Made by a program: the position numbers and the translations under genes
Notes under the pieces: generated by a model
What the model was told of the DNA's origin: nothing
The model's input: only the letters and a program-made list of their open reading frames with translations
Database searches by the model: none
DNA from: a virus
Virus record (IMG/VR): IMGVR_UViG_3300017750_000149
Span: 1 to 21,059 of that record
Direction: 5' to 3' (one strand)
Length of the DNA: 21,059 nucleotides
Part shown: positions 8,001-16,299 of the stretch, piece after piece
How the letters are laid out: the number at the start of each line of letters is the position of its first letter
How positions within the stretch are numbered: the first letter of the stretch is position 1

Positions 8001-11000
8001 AAAATTGTGCAGTATTACTAGTATCAACTCTGGTTACTTTGTGTATTCCGTCGATGCTTGGTGTTGTAGCACTGCCTCGTATTAATACAAAATCACCTGC
8101 TACTAAGTTATGTGCTTGTGTAAGATTTGAAGGATTTCTAGATACAGTAATTTGTGCTTCATCTGCACTATCAACTCCAGCACAACTTTTTGAAATATAC
8201 ATATCAAAATCCATTGTTTGATATACTTCATAACCTTTATTATAATTTCCAAACTCACTATCGTCTGCAACCCATATACTCAGTACATTAGGATCAGTAA
8301 TCTCTTGGAAAACCTCCACGCCACTTACTATAGCATTGAACACATTTGATACATTTGTTGCAATTGCTGTAATTGTTTTGGCTGTTATGCCAATAACACT
8401 ATTTGCAGTACCTGCACCTATTACTAGTGTACTATTTGTACTGGTTAGCTTTAATCTGTTGTTGCTATTGCTTGCTGTTACGCCACTGATTGTTGCTGTA
8501 TTAATTTTGTCTACAATATCGTTAATACCAAGAGCCACACCACTAGTACTTGTTGATGTACTCGCTGGAGTCACACCTTGTGTTAAACCAATAACACTAT
8601 TTGCAGTACCTGTTCCAATAAACAGATTTGCAAGGTTACAGTTTATCTGTAGTAAATTTGTATTAGCACTATTAATCTGCGCCGTAATTCCTGTAATGTT
8701 AGCATTATTAATCTGTGAAACTACTTGTGAAATAGTTAAGTTAGGTGTACTTGTAGTAATACTACTTGTTGCCGCAATAGTTTCTGTAACACTACTAAAG
8801 CCTACATCACTGTTTGCTGTGCCTGCACTAATTACAAGACTATATGCAACAGTAGGTGTACTTGTAGTTTTTGTAATCCTTAAAAAATTACTGCTTGCAC
8901 TTGCAGTAATGTTAGCAATTCCTGCGGCTGTAATCTTGTTGACTATATCACTAAGTGAATATGTTTTGAACACTGTCGAACTTTGTGTTGTTACCACAGT
9001 ACTATTTGTAATAGTTACAGTTGGATTAGCAATTAGATATGTTTTAACGGCTGTGATATATGCTCCAGAGGCTATAGCTGTTTGTGTTGATGTTATATCA
9101 CTACTTGGTATTACAGTAGATCCACTTAGTACTGCTGACGCTACATAACTATTTCCAGTTTTAGCATTTATTAATGCTACATCGCTGGTAATTAAACTGG
9201 CTAGTTGTGTTGCATAACTTGGACTAGTATTGTACAAGGCAAGTGTTTGTGTCATATTAACACCTGCATCACTAACACTAAAATATGTTGTTAAAAATGT
9301 TGCCCAAGCACTACTGTTATTTGCACTAATGTAAGCAACACGTAAACTTTCTAATGCGGCTGATCTGTTTGTAGCCAGTGTGGTAACATTACTAAAACCA
9401 TTGGCATTGAATGCATTCTCAAATGCCGCTTGTAATGTTACGTTTGATGTACTGCTTACTGTATCATTGAATGTCACTGTTGTACCATCAATTATCAAAG
9501 TTTTTGTTGCACTTCCTACAAAACTTGGGTTACTCACTGTGCCTGTTTTTACAATGTTACTATAATTTGTTGTGGACACTGTATTGGCAAATGTAATTGT
9601 TTCTGCAAGCACACTATTTTCTCCAAAGATCAGTGTACTACCATGTGTAACTACGTTAGATGTTACAATATCCTGTGTTCCGATTTTGTTAATAACACCT
9701 AATGCTGTAGTTGTTGAAGTTTTTGTTAAGCTCACAGTATTATTATCAATTACAATTGTCCCGCCACTTGCAGGTACAACCGGAAGTGCAACTGCGCCTA
9801 TTAGCTCAATTGATTCATTGGCACTGCTCAATCCTGAATATCCTTTAGGATCAATCATTTGATACGCTTTACCTTGATAAATTATCTTATCGTTGAACTT
9901 ATAGCTTTTATCAGGTTCCCAATAATTAGAAAGTTGCCAGTCTCCATCAAAGCTATAAACACTTTTTGTCGGAGTAGGAAATGATAACATATCTTCTCTT
10001 TTTAATACTCTGAAGTCTGTTTCACTGGTTAGCGGTAATCCTGCTTTAATGTAGTCATTTGCAAATACATTTTCTTCTGTAATACTGTTATTATCATAAG
10101 TGTTTACTGCTCTTGTTGTAAAATTACTACCAGGTGTACCTGTAACTATCAACGGACTATTTAAATCTATATCAATGGACAGGTCAGTTAATACATCATA
10201 CTTCTGAGTATCAAAAAATCTAACAGGTTGTGGACTAGTTACTACTAAGTCAGGTGTAATTTCAAATTCTAAAGTTTCTCTGGATCTCGTATCACCAAAG
10301 TCACCTAATCTAACTGCCCATTCTTCATGTAGTTCTCCAGTAGCATCTGCATCAAAAATACCTTTGTTTCTTAAAAATGAATCTAGTGCATGCCTAGTAC
10401 CTTTGTACTTGTATGAGCCTTTGACCAACTCGAACAATGAATCATCTTCTATGTCTAAGTTTTCAGCCCATGTTGGTTGATTATATCCAACATTGAATCT
10501 AGCTACATTACTTTTTTGTTTATCCGAAAGTGTTTTTGTTTTGCCAAAATATTCATCAGCTTGTCCAGCTAAACTATCAAAGTTTGGAATAATAGTATCG
10601 TTGTTAACTATAAATCCAGGACTATATAATTTTCCGTTCCAGTCTTTTGTTCTACTACCTTGCCATACAATTCTAGTGTGTCGTTGTCCTATAATAGGAT
10701 CATACAAAACATCACTAAAGTCAGTAATACTGTCAAACACAATTATATGTTCTATTTCAGTTTTGTAAAGTCTTAAACCATAAACTTCAGTAGCACTTGT
10801 TTTTGTTTTGAATACAGTATCACTATCTGGAATCATTAAGTTTCTATTTACAATTAGATCATTTGACGATATTCTCTTACCCAAAGAATCGTTTATATTA
10901 AACACGCCATCATATTTAGAATCTAAATTATCAAAATATCCACTGTGACCATCATTTACAATTATAGAATTTGCATTAGGAATTAGATATAACTTGTCTG

Positions 11001-14000
11001 CACTATCGCCGTTTGCCCATGTAATAAAATCAACTCCTAAACTTTTCCAATCTTGTGGGAAGCCTAAGCCATTTAGATAGTTACCATAACCTAAAATAAA
11101 GTTATAAGTGTCTTGAATAGTTGTGATGGTAGTGTTATAATTTAATTGACTGATTGATGTCTCAAACCCAGTATATCGATTTACAGTTATATTGTCAATG
11201 GGCACTGCAATTACACTACTGTTTGAATCAGACTTATTATAGTTGAAATAATAATTGCTATTGTCGTAGCCTGATATTTTATATCCTGACGATACTTTTT
11301 CAAGTATTATACCGCCGTAAAAATATTCTCTGCTAGGCTTGCTGTTGTACAAAATTGTTTTGTAATTTTCTTCTGGAACTACAACTCTTCCTTTGTCTTG
11401 ACTGCTTTCTAAAATAAATTTTTGATTGTTGTTTACAAATCCACCAGCTTTGATAATTGGAGAATATTTCATTTTGTCCAATCTAACTCTGATATCAGCT
11501 GACGAAGTTGCTTCTATTCTAGCATATTCAATCATTGCGTTTTGCAAACCTACATGATATTCTATATGATTATCAGCAATATAAGCATCGATTACAGCAT
11601 TGCCCGACACTGTTACTGTAGGACTATTATAATAGTTACTGCCTGTATTGGTTATACTAACACTCTTCACACTTCCATTTTCAATAAATGCTGACATAGT
11701 AGCGTCAGATCCAAAGTTATCATTAATGGTTATTGTTGGAGCACTTGTATAGCCAGTTCCAGCTGAAACTATTCTTACTAGTTCAACTATTTTTCCTTGT
11801 GATTGTTCCCCTGACAGATTAACTGTTTTGAAACTTGTTAGTTTATTGTCTTTGTTACTAACTATAATTGGTTTATCAAATTTAGTTGTTGCATTGTTTA
11901 CATTTTTCTCAACTCTATAATTAGTTGAAAAATAATCGTTTAGTGCAATCAAAGGTCTAGTTTTTAAAAGTGCGAGAAAGCTAACAATTTTATACTCACT
12001 AGTACTTCTCCATTCTGCTTCGACTGGTCCCCAATCACCATAAGCAAAATCTTTGGATCGTTCTGCCGCACTTGGTGTACCAACAACGTTAGCTGTGTCT
12101 GGATCATTTAGCACACCAGCATTAGTAACCAAAACATTATTTGCCCAGTCATAACTGTTGTAACTGTAATTAATATCAAACACATCATTGGTACTAGGAT
12201 CACTGACTTTACCATATTTTAATGCTGTGATTAATGCACTTCTTTTAGTTGCATTAGTCCAACTATAATTACTATCCCACCAAGTTGGTTTTTTACTATA
12301 GCCCATCATTTTCCAAGGGTGTGTATGAGGCTTATCTGTATTAAAGAAATAATGATATATTCCTCTCCAACCACCTATGTTTGGAGTAACACTACTATAG
12401 TTCCAAGTAAATTTGTCACCGCCGCTATAGTATGAAGTAGCATTATATCCAGACTTGTTGTTTTTAATACTCCATTTATTATATTCACTTTTTATAGAGT
12501 CTTGTACTTCAGCCCAACTATATCTGTCTGCCCTATGTGCGTTAGGACCATATGTTGAAATATTTTTTACATCATCATGTTTTATGTTTAAGTTATTAAA
12601 AATTCTACATTCTAAATCATATATTACTGCATCTTCTGGACTAAATCCTGCACGAGATCTGTCGTATAATTCAGTACCTTTCCTGATGTGTACGCTACCG
12701 TCATGTGCTATTATAACATTAGTATTTGCTGTGCTATTACTATCTATACTATAATCTGATCTTAATTCAGGATTATGAGGTTTAATCATACCTAGCTTTA
12801 CTGCACTGCTAGGAACAAAACTTAAACTGTCACGCTTGTACCATCTGACATGTGCTCTTGCAAGCCCGTCTGATGGATATGTAATTGTAGTTGTGATAGT
12901 TACTTTATTGCTTGCTAGAGTATAGTCTATTCCTTTAACTAAACTTCTCCATCTTTTGTTTCCTAAACCATCAGCATCATTTACCCAAACTTGTATATGA
13001 TTCTGGGAGTCTTGATATGTGTTAACGCTTTGTGGTAAATCAAAAACTTTTGTAGCTGTATTTGTAAACGAAAAGTCTTCACTGGTGAATTCTTTAAACA
13101 TTGCCATATCGCTTCTGGCAAATGCACTATCTTTATTACTACCTAAACTTAATGCTTTTAAGGTCTCGTCGGTTAATTCGTGAACACTTTTTGAAATGTC
13201 CAAAGACTTATTTAATTGTACAGCTTTTTGTTTAAACTTTTGCAAGAATAATGAATAGTTGTTACTTGCATGTTTAACACTGCTAATAATATCAGTATCT
13301 TTATCCATCATTGTTTGATTCAACATTTCAGTTGAATAAGGCTGTTGCCTAATTGTTCCACCAAATTCATGTACGTGTGCTAGATTGCGATAGTTGTTTA
13401 CGCCAAAATAATTTCCAGTAAACCCTGGTATAGATTCCATTTGGTTACGCATATGTTCAATTAAATCTCCAAAGCTAACTTTTGTCATTGTTGTGTTCTG
13501 CGGATTTAACGTTTGTACGTCAGCAACTTGTTGATCACCTTCAGCCGTATCACTGTAAACATTATGTGTATAATATTCAACTTCGTACTTGTCATTTTCA
13601 GATAAGCCTCCTGTTATGGTGAGTATATTACCAGATATTGTATAATTTGTTACTTCAGAACCGTTGTTATAAACTTTTACAGTTGTATCATTTGCTACTG
13701 TATTGAAATATATAATACCATAATTGGTTGGCGAAGCCTTTATTCTATATTTTATTTCACTAACAGTTGGATTAGTAATTGCAATAGTAAACTCATCTCC
13801 TGAACCAGCATTTCTTGTATAGCCGCCAGCTATAGCAGTTCCGTCTGTGTTTACAAATTCTATTTCAGCTTGTGGAAATTGTGTTTTAATTGTGTATGTT
13901 GTATTAGTATTCCAAAACAATTCAGGCATAGTGCCGTTGATATCGTTGAGATTATTCTTTAAACTAGTGGTTTGCTGTGACTTAACATTATACAACCCAT

Positions 14001-16299
14001 TAAACTTTGTAAAAGTGTAACATCTATCATTGTTATAAGTTCCGTAACCTAAATCAAAATTAAGTGCTTGTGTAGCAGTTTGTTTGGTTACTGTTTTTCT
14101 AATTAATCTTTTAACTGGTTGTCCATTTCTTACTAGTGACCAACCATTGAAAGTTTTGTTGTTAAAATCTTTGAACAAGTAATAACCTTTGATCTTTTGT
14201 CTAGACTTTTGATTATTAGTATTGCTATCAGTGTAATATATTTCATTTGTTAAGAAAGGCATTTCAAAATTTAAACCTGGACTATTTCCATAGTCAACAT
14301 AGTCAGGTGCAAATCCTAATGCATCATCTACTGTGTTTGCTAAATTTTTACTGTAGTCAAATAGTGCTAGTCCTTGACTTTCGCTCTGTGGATATAAACT
14401 AGTGTCATTCAATGATACTCCGTTGATATCAAATAGTGTAACATTCATTGCAGTACTTTTTGCTAGCTTTTGTTGACCATATACCCAAGCTGTTCCATTC
14501 CAATATATTTCACTACCACTGTATGGTTTGTTTACTGTTAATAAGTCACTGCTAGCTGTAGGATCAGTGTTAAATGTTTCTCTTCCATTGAGTATAACTA
14601 TCTTATCATTTGTATTAATAGCAGTACTACTAGGGCCAAAAATTTCTGTCAATGCAATACTAGTTCCAACACCAGATACTTTGTAAATTTTATTATCATA
14701 TGCTGAGTTAGCTGTGTCTACAAAAAGAAATTTGTCGCCGTTTTCAATTTCACGTGGTGTAATATGGCTCCAATATTCGTTGTTCTCTCCATGTATAGGA
14801 TTCTTTGGTTCTGTATGACTTTGCACACATTCGTAATACCTTCTAAGAATGTTAGGACTAGATCCAACATCAACATAAACATATGCACCTTTGGTGTATC
14901 CTGCATAAGCACTTGCCCACGCTGTTGATCCTTGAACGTTCCAAGTAAATTCTGTTTTCCCAACTATTCCTGTTGCAGGATTAAAGTTAGATCCACCATA
15001 CACAAAATTTACATAATCAATATGATTCTGACCAAAATTATATTTTTGGAAGTTGCCTTTATATTCAATGATTGGTCTTACTGCTCTTATTTTATCTAAC
15101 ACATAGTCAGTAAAATTTAAGCTAGTGTCAAATTCTGTAATAGCTTTAATTGTATCTTCATGCACCCATAAATTACTTCTTGCCCATGCACTTTGATCTT
15201 TACTATATCTCTGTTCAACTACATAGTCTCTAGTGGTCATCACATATTCTTTAAAGTCATATGGGTCTAAATCAAAGCCAATACCAACTTCATCAAACCC
15301 AACAGGTTCTTGACTACTGTACATAGTATGATTTAACCAAACACGATCTCCGTCTAAGAAGTAAGAGTCTGGACTTGCAAAATGTTTAGTAAGTTTAATG
15401 CCTCCACTGTCACCTACGTTATCAACTATGTAAATGTCTCCAACTGCATAATCTCCGCTAGTACTGTGAGCATAAAAGTTACGTATTTTAACTGTATCAC
15501 CATTTGCAGGCGCATTTGTAAAAGTAACAACGCCTGAACTACTGTTATAGGTATAGTCTACGTTTACAGTTTGTAATATAGTATTTTTATAAACTTTTAC
15601 AGTGCCTGTTGTAATTGCAACCGAAGATGTAAATACCTTGTTTGTGTTGCCACTTTGAGTAAATTTATCCAGTACAGTTGAATCAAACATAATTCTCATA
15701 CCGTTTTGCAATGTAAGTGTGTTACTTGTGCTTAGTGTCGGAGTAGTATATGTTACTGAATTTACTATTTTATCAATATCAATTATTGCACTGCTTGTTG
15801 GTTTAATACTCACGTGCGGTACTGTATCCAAAGCCCAATAATACTTGTGATAGTTTATAAACATATCATAGTTTATGGGAAGGTCTAAAGTATATCCTTT
15901 TTCATCAAATACTTTGTTATGGTTATTCATATTAACTTCATTAAATTTTAATTGATTAATCAAATCATCATAAGGCATTACTTGTGAGATATTATTGCTT
16001 TTATCAACATTTACTAAACTAGGTGTAAATTGATATGGATCACTGTCTCGGTTATCAGCAATGTAGTTGTCTACTGTTGTATTTTTATTAAACTTAGATC
16101 CCACATAACTCTTTACGGGTTGTAAACTACCTGTTGATAAAAGTTGATCAAGTGTAGTATCAATGAATCCTTTGTTTATGTCTGTTCTGAAAATCTCAGG
16201 AAGAAAACTAGAAATGTCTCTAGTACCCGTATATTTTTTACTGTCGCCAGGATTGGTGATTAAAGGAGCTATATTAGGATTTGCTTTGCGTTCGCTCAT
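5029..16299 (-). CDS. Giant virion structural protein in the gp7 (baseplate wedge) position
   Basis: An unbroken 3,756-codon frame follows gp6 with a TAATG one-base overlap and a strong GGAGGTT ribosome site. T4 gp7 is 1,032 residues, so this is over three times longer. Residues ~1-75 (SSFLPEIFRTDINKGFIDTT, then LDQLLSTGSLQPVKSYVGSK) look like the conserved N-terminus of gp7-position proteins in marine T4-like phages. The conserved C-terminal third includes IYDAVSRTSIANIETYDPAK (~2870-2890), LPDYDLHRHNRYGHLVRPRQ (~3213-3233) and a VVYINGERIEY ... CTRGTLGTAQKAH module (~3640-3715). Between them lie beta-modules of VxVNG...DY...ND type (~230-275, ~865-912, ~1090-1155), a GTGYTSAP repeat (~1505-1570), W..Y..GD.V...G..Y modules resembling CBM5/12 (~455-511, ~2121-2166, ~3144-3190), and three Thr/Ser/Ala-rich tandem repeats (2447-2655). 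No enzyme motif or membrane segment is seen. Assignment as gp7, perhaps with fused gp8-like parts, rests on gene order and is moderate. Confidence 0.8.
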   Translation of the reverse strand: MSERKANPNIAPLITNPGDSKKYTGTRDISSFLPEIFRTDINKGFIDTTLDQLLSTGSLQPVKSYVGSKFNKNTTVDNYIADNRDSDPYQFTPSLVNVDKSNNISQVMPYDDLINQLKFNEVNMNNHNKVFDEKGYTLDLPINYDMFINYHKYYWALDTVPHVSIKPTSSAIIDIDKIVNSVTYTTPTLSTSNTLTLQNGMRIMFDSTVLDKFTQSGNTNKVFTSSVAITTGTVKVYKNTILQTVNVDYTYNSSSGVVTFTNAPANGDTVKIRNFYAHSTSGDYAVGDIYIVDNVGDSGGIKLTKHFASPDSYFLDGDRVWLNHTMYSSQEPVGFDEVGIGFDLDPYDFKEYVMTTRDYVVEQRYSKDQSAWARSNLWVHEDTIKAITEFDTSLNFTDYVLDKIRAVRPIIEYKGNFQKYNFGQNHIDYVNFVYGGSNFNPATGIVGKTEFTWNVQGSTAWASAYAGYTKGAYVYVDVGSSPNILRRYYECVQSHTEPKNPIHGENNEYWSHITPREIENGDKFLFVDTANSAYDNKIYKVSGVGTSIALTEIFGPSSTAINTNDKIVILNGRETFNTDPTASSDLLTVNKPYSGSEIYWNGTAWVYGQQKLAKSTAMNVTLFDINGVSLNDTSLYPQSESQGLALFDYSKNLANTVDDALGFAPDYVDYGNSPGLNFEMPFLTNEIYYTDSNTNNQKSRQKIKGYYLFKDFNNKTFNGWSLVRNGQPVKRLIRKTVTKQTATQALNFDLGYGTYNNDRCYTFTKFNGLYNVKSQQTTSLKNNLNDINGTMPELFWNTNTTYTIKTQFPQAEIEFVNTDGTAIAGGYTRNAGSGDEFTIAITNPTVSEIKYRIKASPTNYGIIYFNTVANDTTVKVYNNGSEVTNYTISGNILTITGGLSENDKYEVEYYTHNVYSDTAEGDQQVADVQTLNPQNTTMTKVSFGDLIEHMRNQMESIPGFTGNYFGVNNYRNLAHVHEFGGTIRQQPYSTEMLNQTMMDKDTDIISSVKHASNNYSLFLQKFKQKAVQLNKSLDISKSVHELTDETLKALSLGSNKDSAFARSDMAMFKEFTSEDFSFTNTATKVFDLPQSVNTYQDSQNHIQVWVNDADGLGNKRWRSLVKGIDYTLASNKVTITTTITYPSDGLARAHVRWYKRDSLSFVPSSAVKLGMIKPHNPELRSDYSIDSNSTANTNVIIAHDGSVHIRKGTELYDRSRAGFSPEDAVIYDLECRIFNNLNIKHDDVKNISTYGPNAHRADRYSWAEVQDSIKSEYNKWSIKNNKSGYNATSYYSGGDKFTWNYSSVTPNIGGWRGIYHYFFNTDKPHTHPWKMMGYSKKPTWWDSNYSWTNATKRSALITALKYGKVSDPSTNDVFDINYSYNSYDWANNVLVTNAGVLNDPDTANVVGTPSAAERSKDFAYGDWGPVEAEWRSTSEYKIVSFLALLKTRPLIALNDYFSTNYRVEKNVNNATTKFDKPIIVSNKDNKLTSFKTVNLSGEQSQGKIVELVRIVSAGTGYTSAPTITINDNFGSDATMSAFIENGSVKSVSITNTGSNYYNSPTVTVSGNAVIDAYIADNHIEYHVGLQNAMIEYARIEATSSADIRVRLDKMKYSPIIKAGGFVNNNQKFILESSQDKGRVVVPEENYKTILYNSKPSREYFYGGIILEKVSSGYKISGYDNSNYYFNYNKSDSNSSVIAVPIDNITVNRYTGFETSISQLNYNTTITTIQDTYNFILGYGNYLNGLGFPQDWKSLGVDFITWANGDSADKLYLIPNANSIIVNDGHSGYFDNLDSKYDGVFNINDSLGKRISSNDLIVNRNLMIPDSDTVFKTKTSATEVYGLRLYKTEIEHIIVFDSITDFSDVLYDPIIGQRHTRIVWQGSRTKDWNGKLYSPGFIVNNDTIIPNFDSLAGQADEYFGKTKTLSDKQKSNVARFNVGYNQPTWAENLDIEDDSLFELVKGSYKYKGTRHALDSFLRNKGIFDADATGELHEEWAVRLGDFGDTRSRETLEFEITPDLVVTSPQPVRFFDTQKYDVLTDLSIDIDLNSPLIVTGTPGSNFTTRAVNTYDNNSITEENVFANDYIKAGLPLTSETDFRVLKREDMLSFPTPTKSVYSFDGDWQLSNYWEPDKSYKFNDKIIYQGKAYQMIDPKGYSGLSSANESIELIGAVALPVVPASGGTIVIDNNTVSLTKTSTTTALGVINKIGTQDIVTSNVVTHGSTLIFGENSVLAETITFANTVSTTNYSNIVKTGTVSNPSFVGSATKTLIIDGTTVTFNDTVSSTSNVTLQAAFENAFNANGFSNVTTLATNRSAALESLRVAYISANNSSAWATFLTTYFSVSDAGVNMTQTLALYNTSPSYATQLASLITSDVALINAKTGNSYVASAVLSGSTVIPSSDITSTQTAIASGAYITAVKTYLIANPTVTITNSTVVTTQSSTVFKTYSLSDIVNKITAAGIANITASASSNFLRITKTTSTPTVAYSLVISAGTANSDVGFSSVTETIAATSSITTSTPNLTISQVVSQINNANITGITAQINSANTNLLQINCNLANLFIGTGTANSVIGLTQGVTPASTSTSTSGVALGINDIVDKINTATISGVTASNSNNRLKLTSTNSTLVIGAGTANSVIGITAKTITAIATNVSNVFNAIVSGVEVFQEITDPNVLSIWVADDSEFGNYNKGYEVYQTMDFDMYISKSCAGVDSADEAQITVSRNPSNLTQAHNLVAGDFVLIRGSATTPSIDGIHKVTRVDTSNTAQFYIDEYIQEEGAAGNVYPLRPVRFDTYNSLDSVKNQQVNGVYKYNFSGTRQQQSANPIYAFVDDDGYNKSAVYKWVGDWDDNNGHNNGSWNLVRNGIEQARNDLISNVKIYDAVSRTSIANIETYDPAKGIIFGFIDKEIDFKLVNDIASYNYNTNDGEIINTSAWKDEWVGTRWWNISTAIYLDYEQSTIDYQQANWGKLADGATIDIYEWTRSPVLPDQWSQAVDDAIVIDGSEASGEAYFNIINNEKVYNWTEQVYYNPRTQRDESVYYFWVKDKLSYKGSRQYNVKQLSTLLTNPNGYGLSWAAASGDSQLLLNNIDSFVTKNSVVQVNQSYGDTNSMPLNEWKLLADGDPSCIIPEYFHIKMRDSLASYNNYAEDKPYTTWSSFTAYTQDAVVLHNGSYYTSLKPNQNNDPSTDLNNTNWSKIYDYSLIDVTQEDDIKIWKGQHLPDYDLHRHNRYGHLVRPRQTLFRNIQEARQNFIEALNDLVGEINVVDEINGYTVLFDDFVKGNTTYNLRNYTSYKDWYLVEKDASGKTTFSFNPNTVADVVYDNLDDYNNDVDPADGSYVLIKTNIGDDGINRQEMFLFTNEKSKLVYKEKATLEFSEQFWFESKFGHGFDSAGYAMTPYDSGSSEQISKLMDIVRSKIFIGRHKVKYNKLWFKLLYSAILQNTTDDFAFKTSYVKLKVKHQLLTNKEKYQRYSIETIEDYFNQIKPFHTKLLSLIDSNTHAEATDIQVDEQTRNMAITIKHNDHTTRDWDCDLVLDGGAFSTVFGNQVDYANFTTVDNDIEFIYNGNVFDQPACEGWGEELYPTDFTENIAISVQTNASGNTVTSDTRTFRMSVYQPNDIQFSNVIVDAQKTTTTASVTGLDTTIPVADATVLDNPNTVFGVGEVPGVVYINGERIEYSAVSGNNLLYCTRGTLGTAQKAHNSGATVVNSGATTRIPILEKFSDYGDNLRMAYNDSGVSLSAAGISPEHAFIRNAGQGSI
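8335..8961 (-). repeat. Three in-frame tandem repeats in the giant structural protein
   Basis: Residues 2447-2655 of the giant protein hold three copies of a 66-74-residue unit. Each begins with L.I.DIV.KIN.A.I.G.TA, continues to a short L.L or I.I strand, and ends near (I)G.GTANSVIG(I/L)T. The GTAN boxes fall at residues 2493, 2564 and 2630. At DNA level 25 bases are identical between 8390-8414 and 8588-8612, exactly 198 bases apart; the third copy is diverged and 213 bases further on. The DIV.KIN / GVTAS pattern is reminiscent of repeats in bacterial surface and flagellar-hook-associated proteins, but that link is only visual. Confidence 0.7.
11590..11787 (-). repeat. GSGYTSxP-type beta-repeat pair in the giant protein
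   Basis: Residues ~1505-1570 contain IVSAGTGYTSAPTITIND followed by a second, looser copy (SITNTGSNYYNSPTVTVSG). A closely similar pair lies in gp6 (~620-693). The unit is a short Gly/Tyr/Pro beta hairpin seen in phage structural proteins; its function is not known to me. Confidence 0.6.

Noticed and set aside
8336-9148. Plus-strand open frame of 270 codons encoding a very hydrophobic, membrane-like sequence
   Set aside because: It is the antisense of the Thr/Ser/Ala/Asn-rich repeat region of the giant gene. The complements of those codons give Leu, Val and Ile, so both the openness and the hydrophobicity are by-products. All other genes are on the minus strand.
9149-9800. Extension of the tandem repeats upstream of residue 2447 in the giant protein
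   Set aside because: The region is similarly Thr/Ser/Ala-rich with short strands such as TLIIDGTTVTF, but I could not align it to the L.I.DIV.KIN / GTANSVIG unit, so I did not call further copies.
14718-14963. Same-strand 81-codon frame within the giant gene
   Set aside because: It is fully contained in an uninterrupted frame of 3,756 codons with no sign of frameshifting, and its composition is not gene-like.
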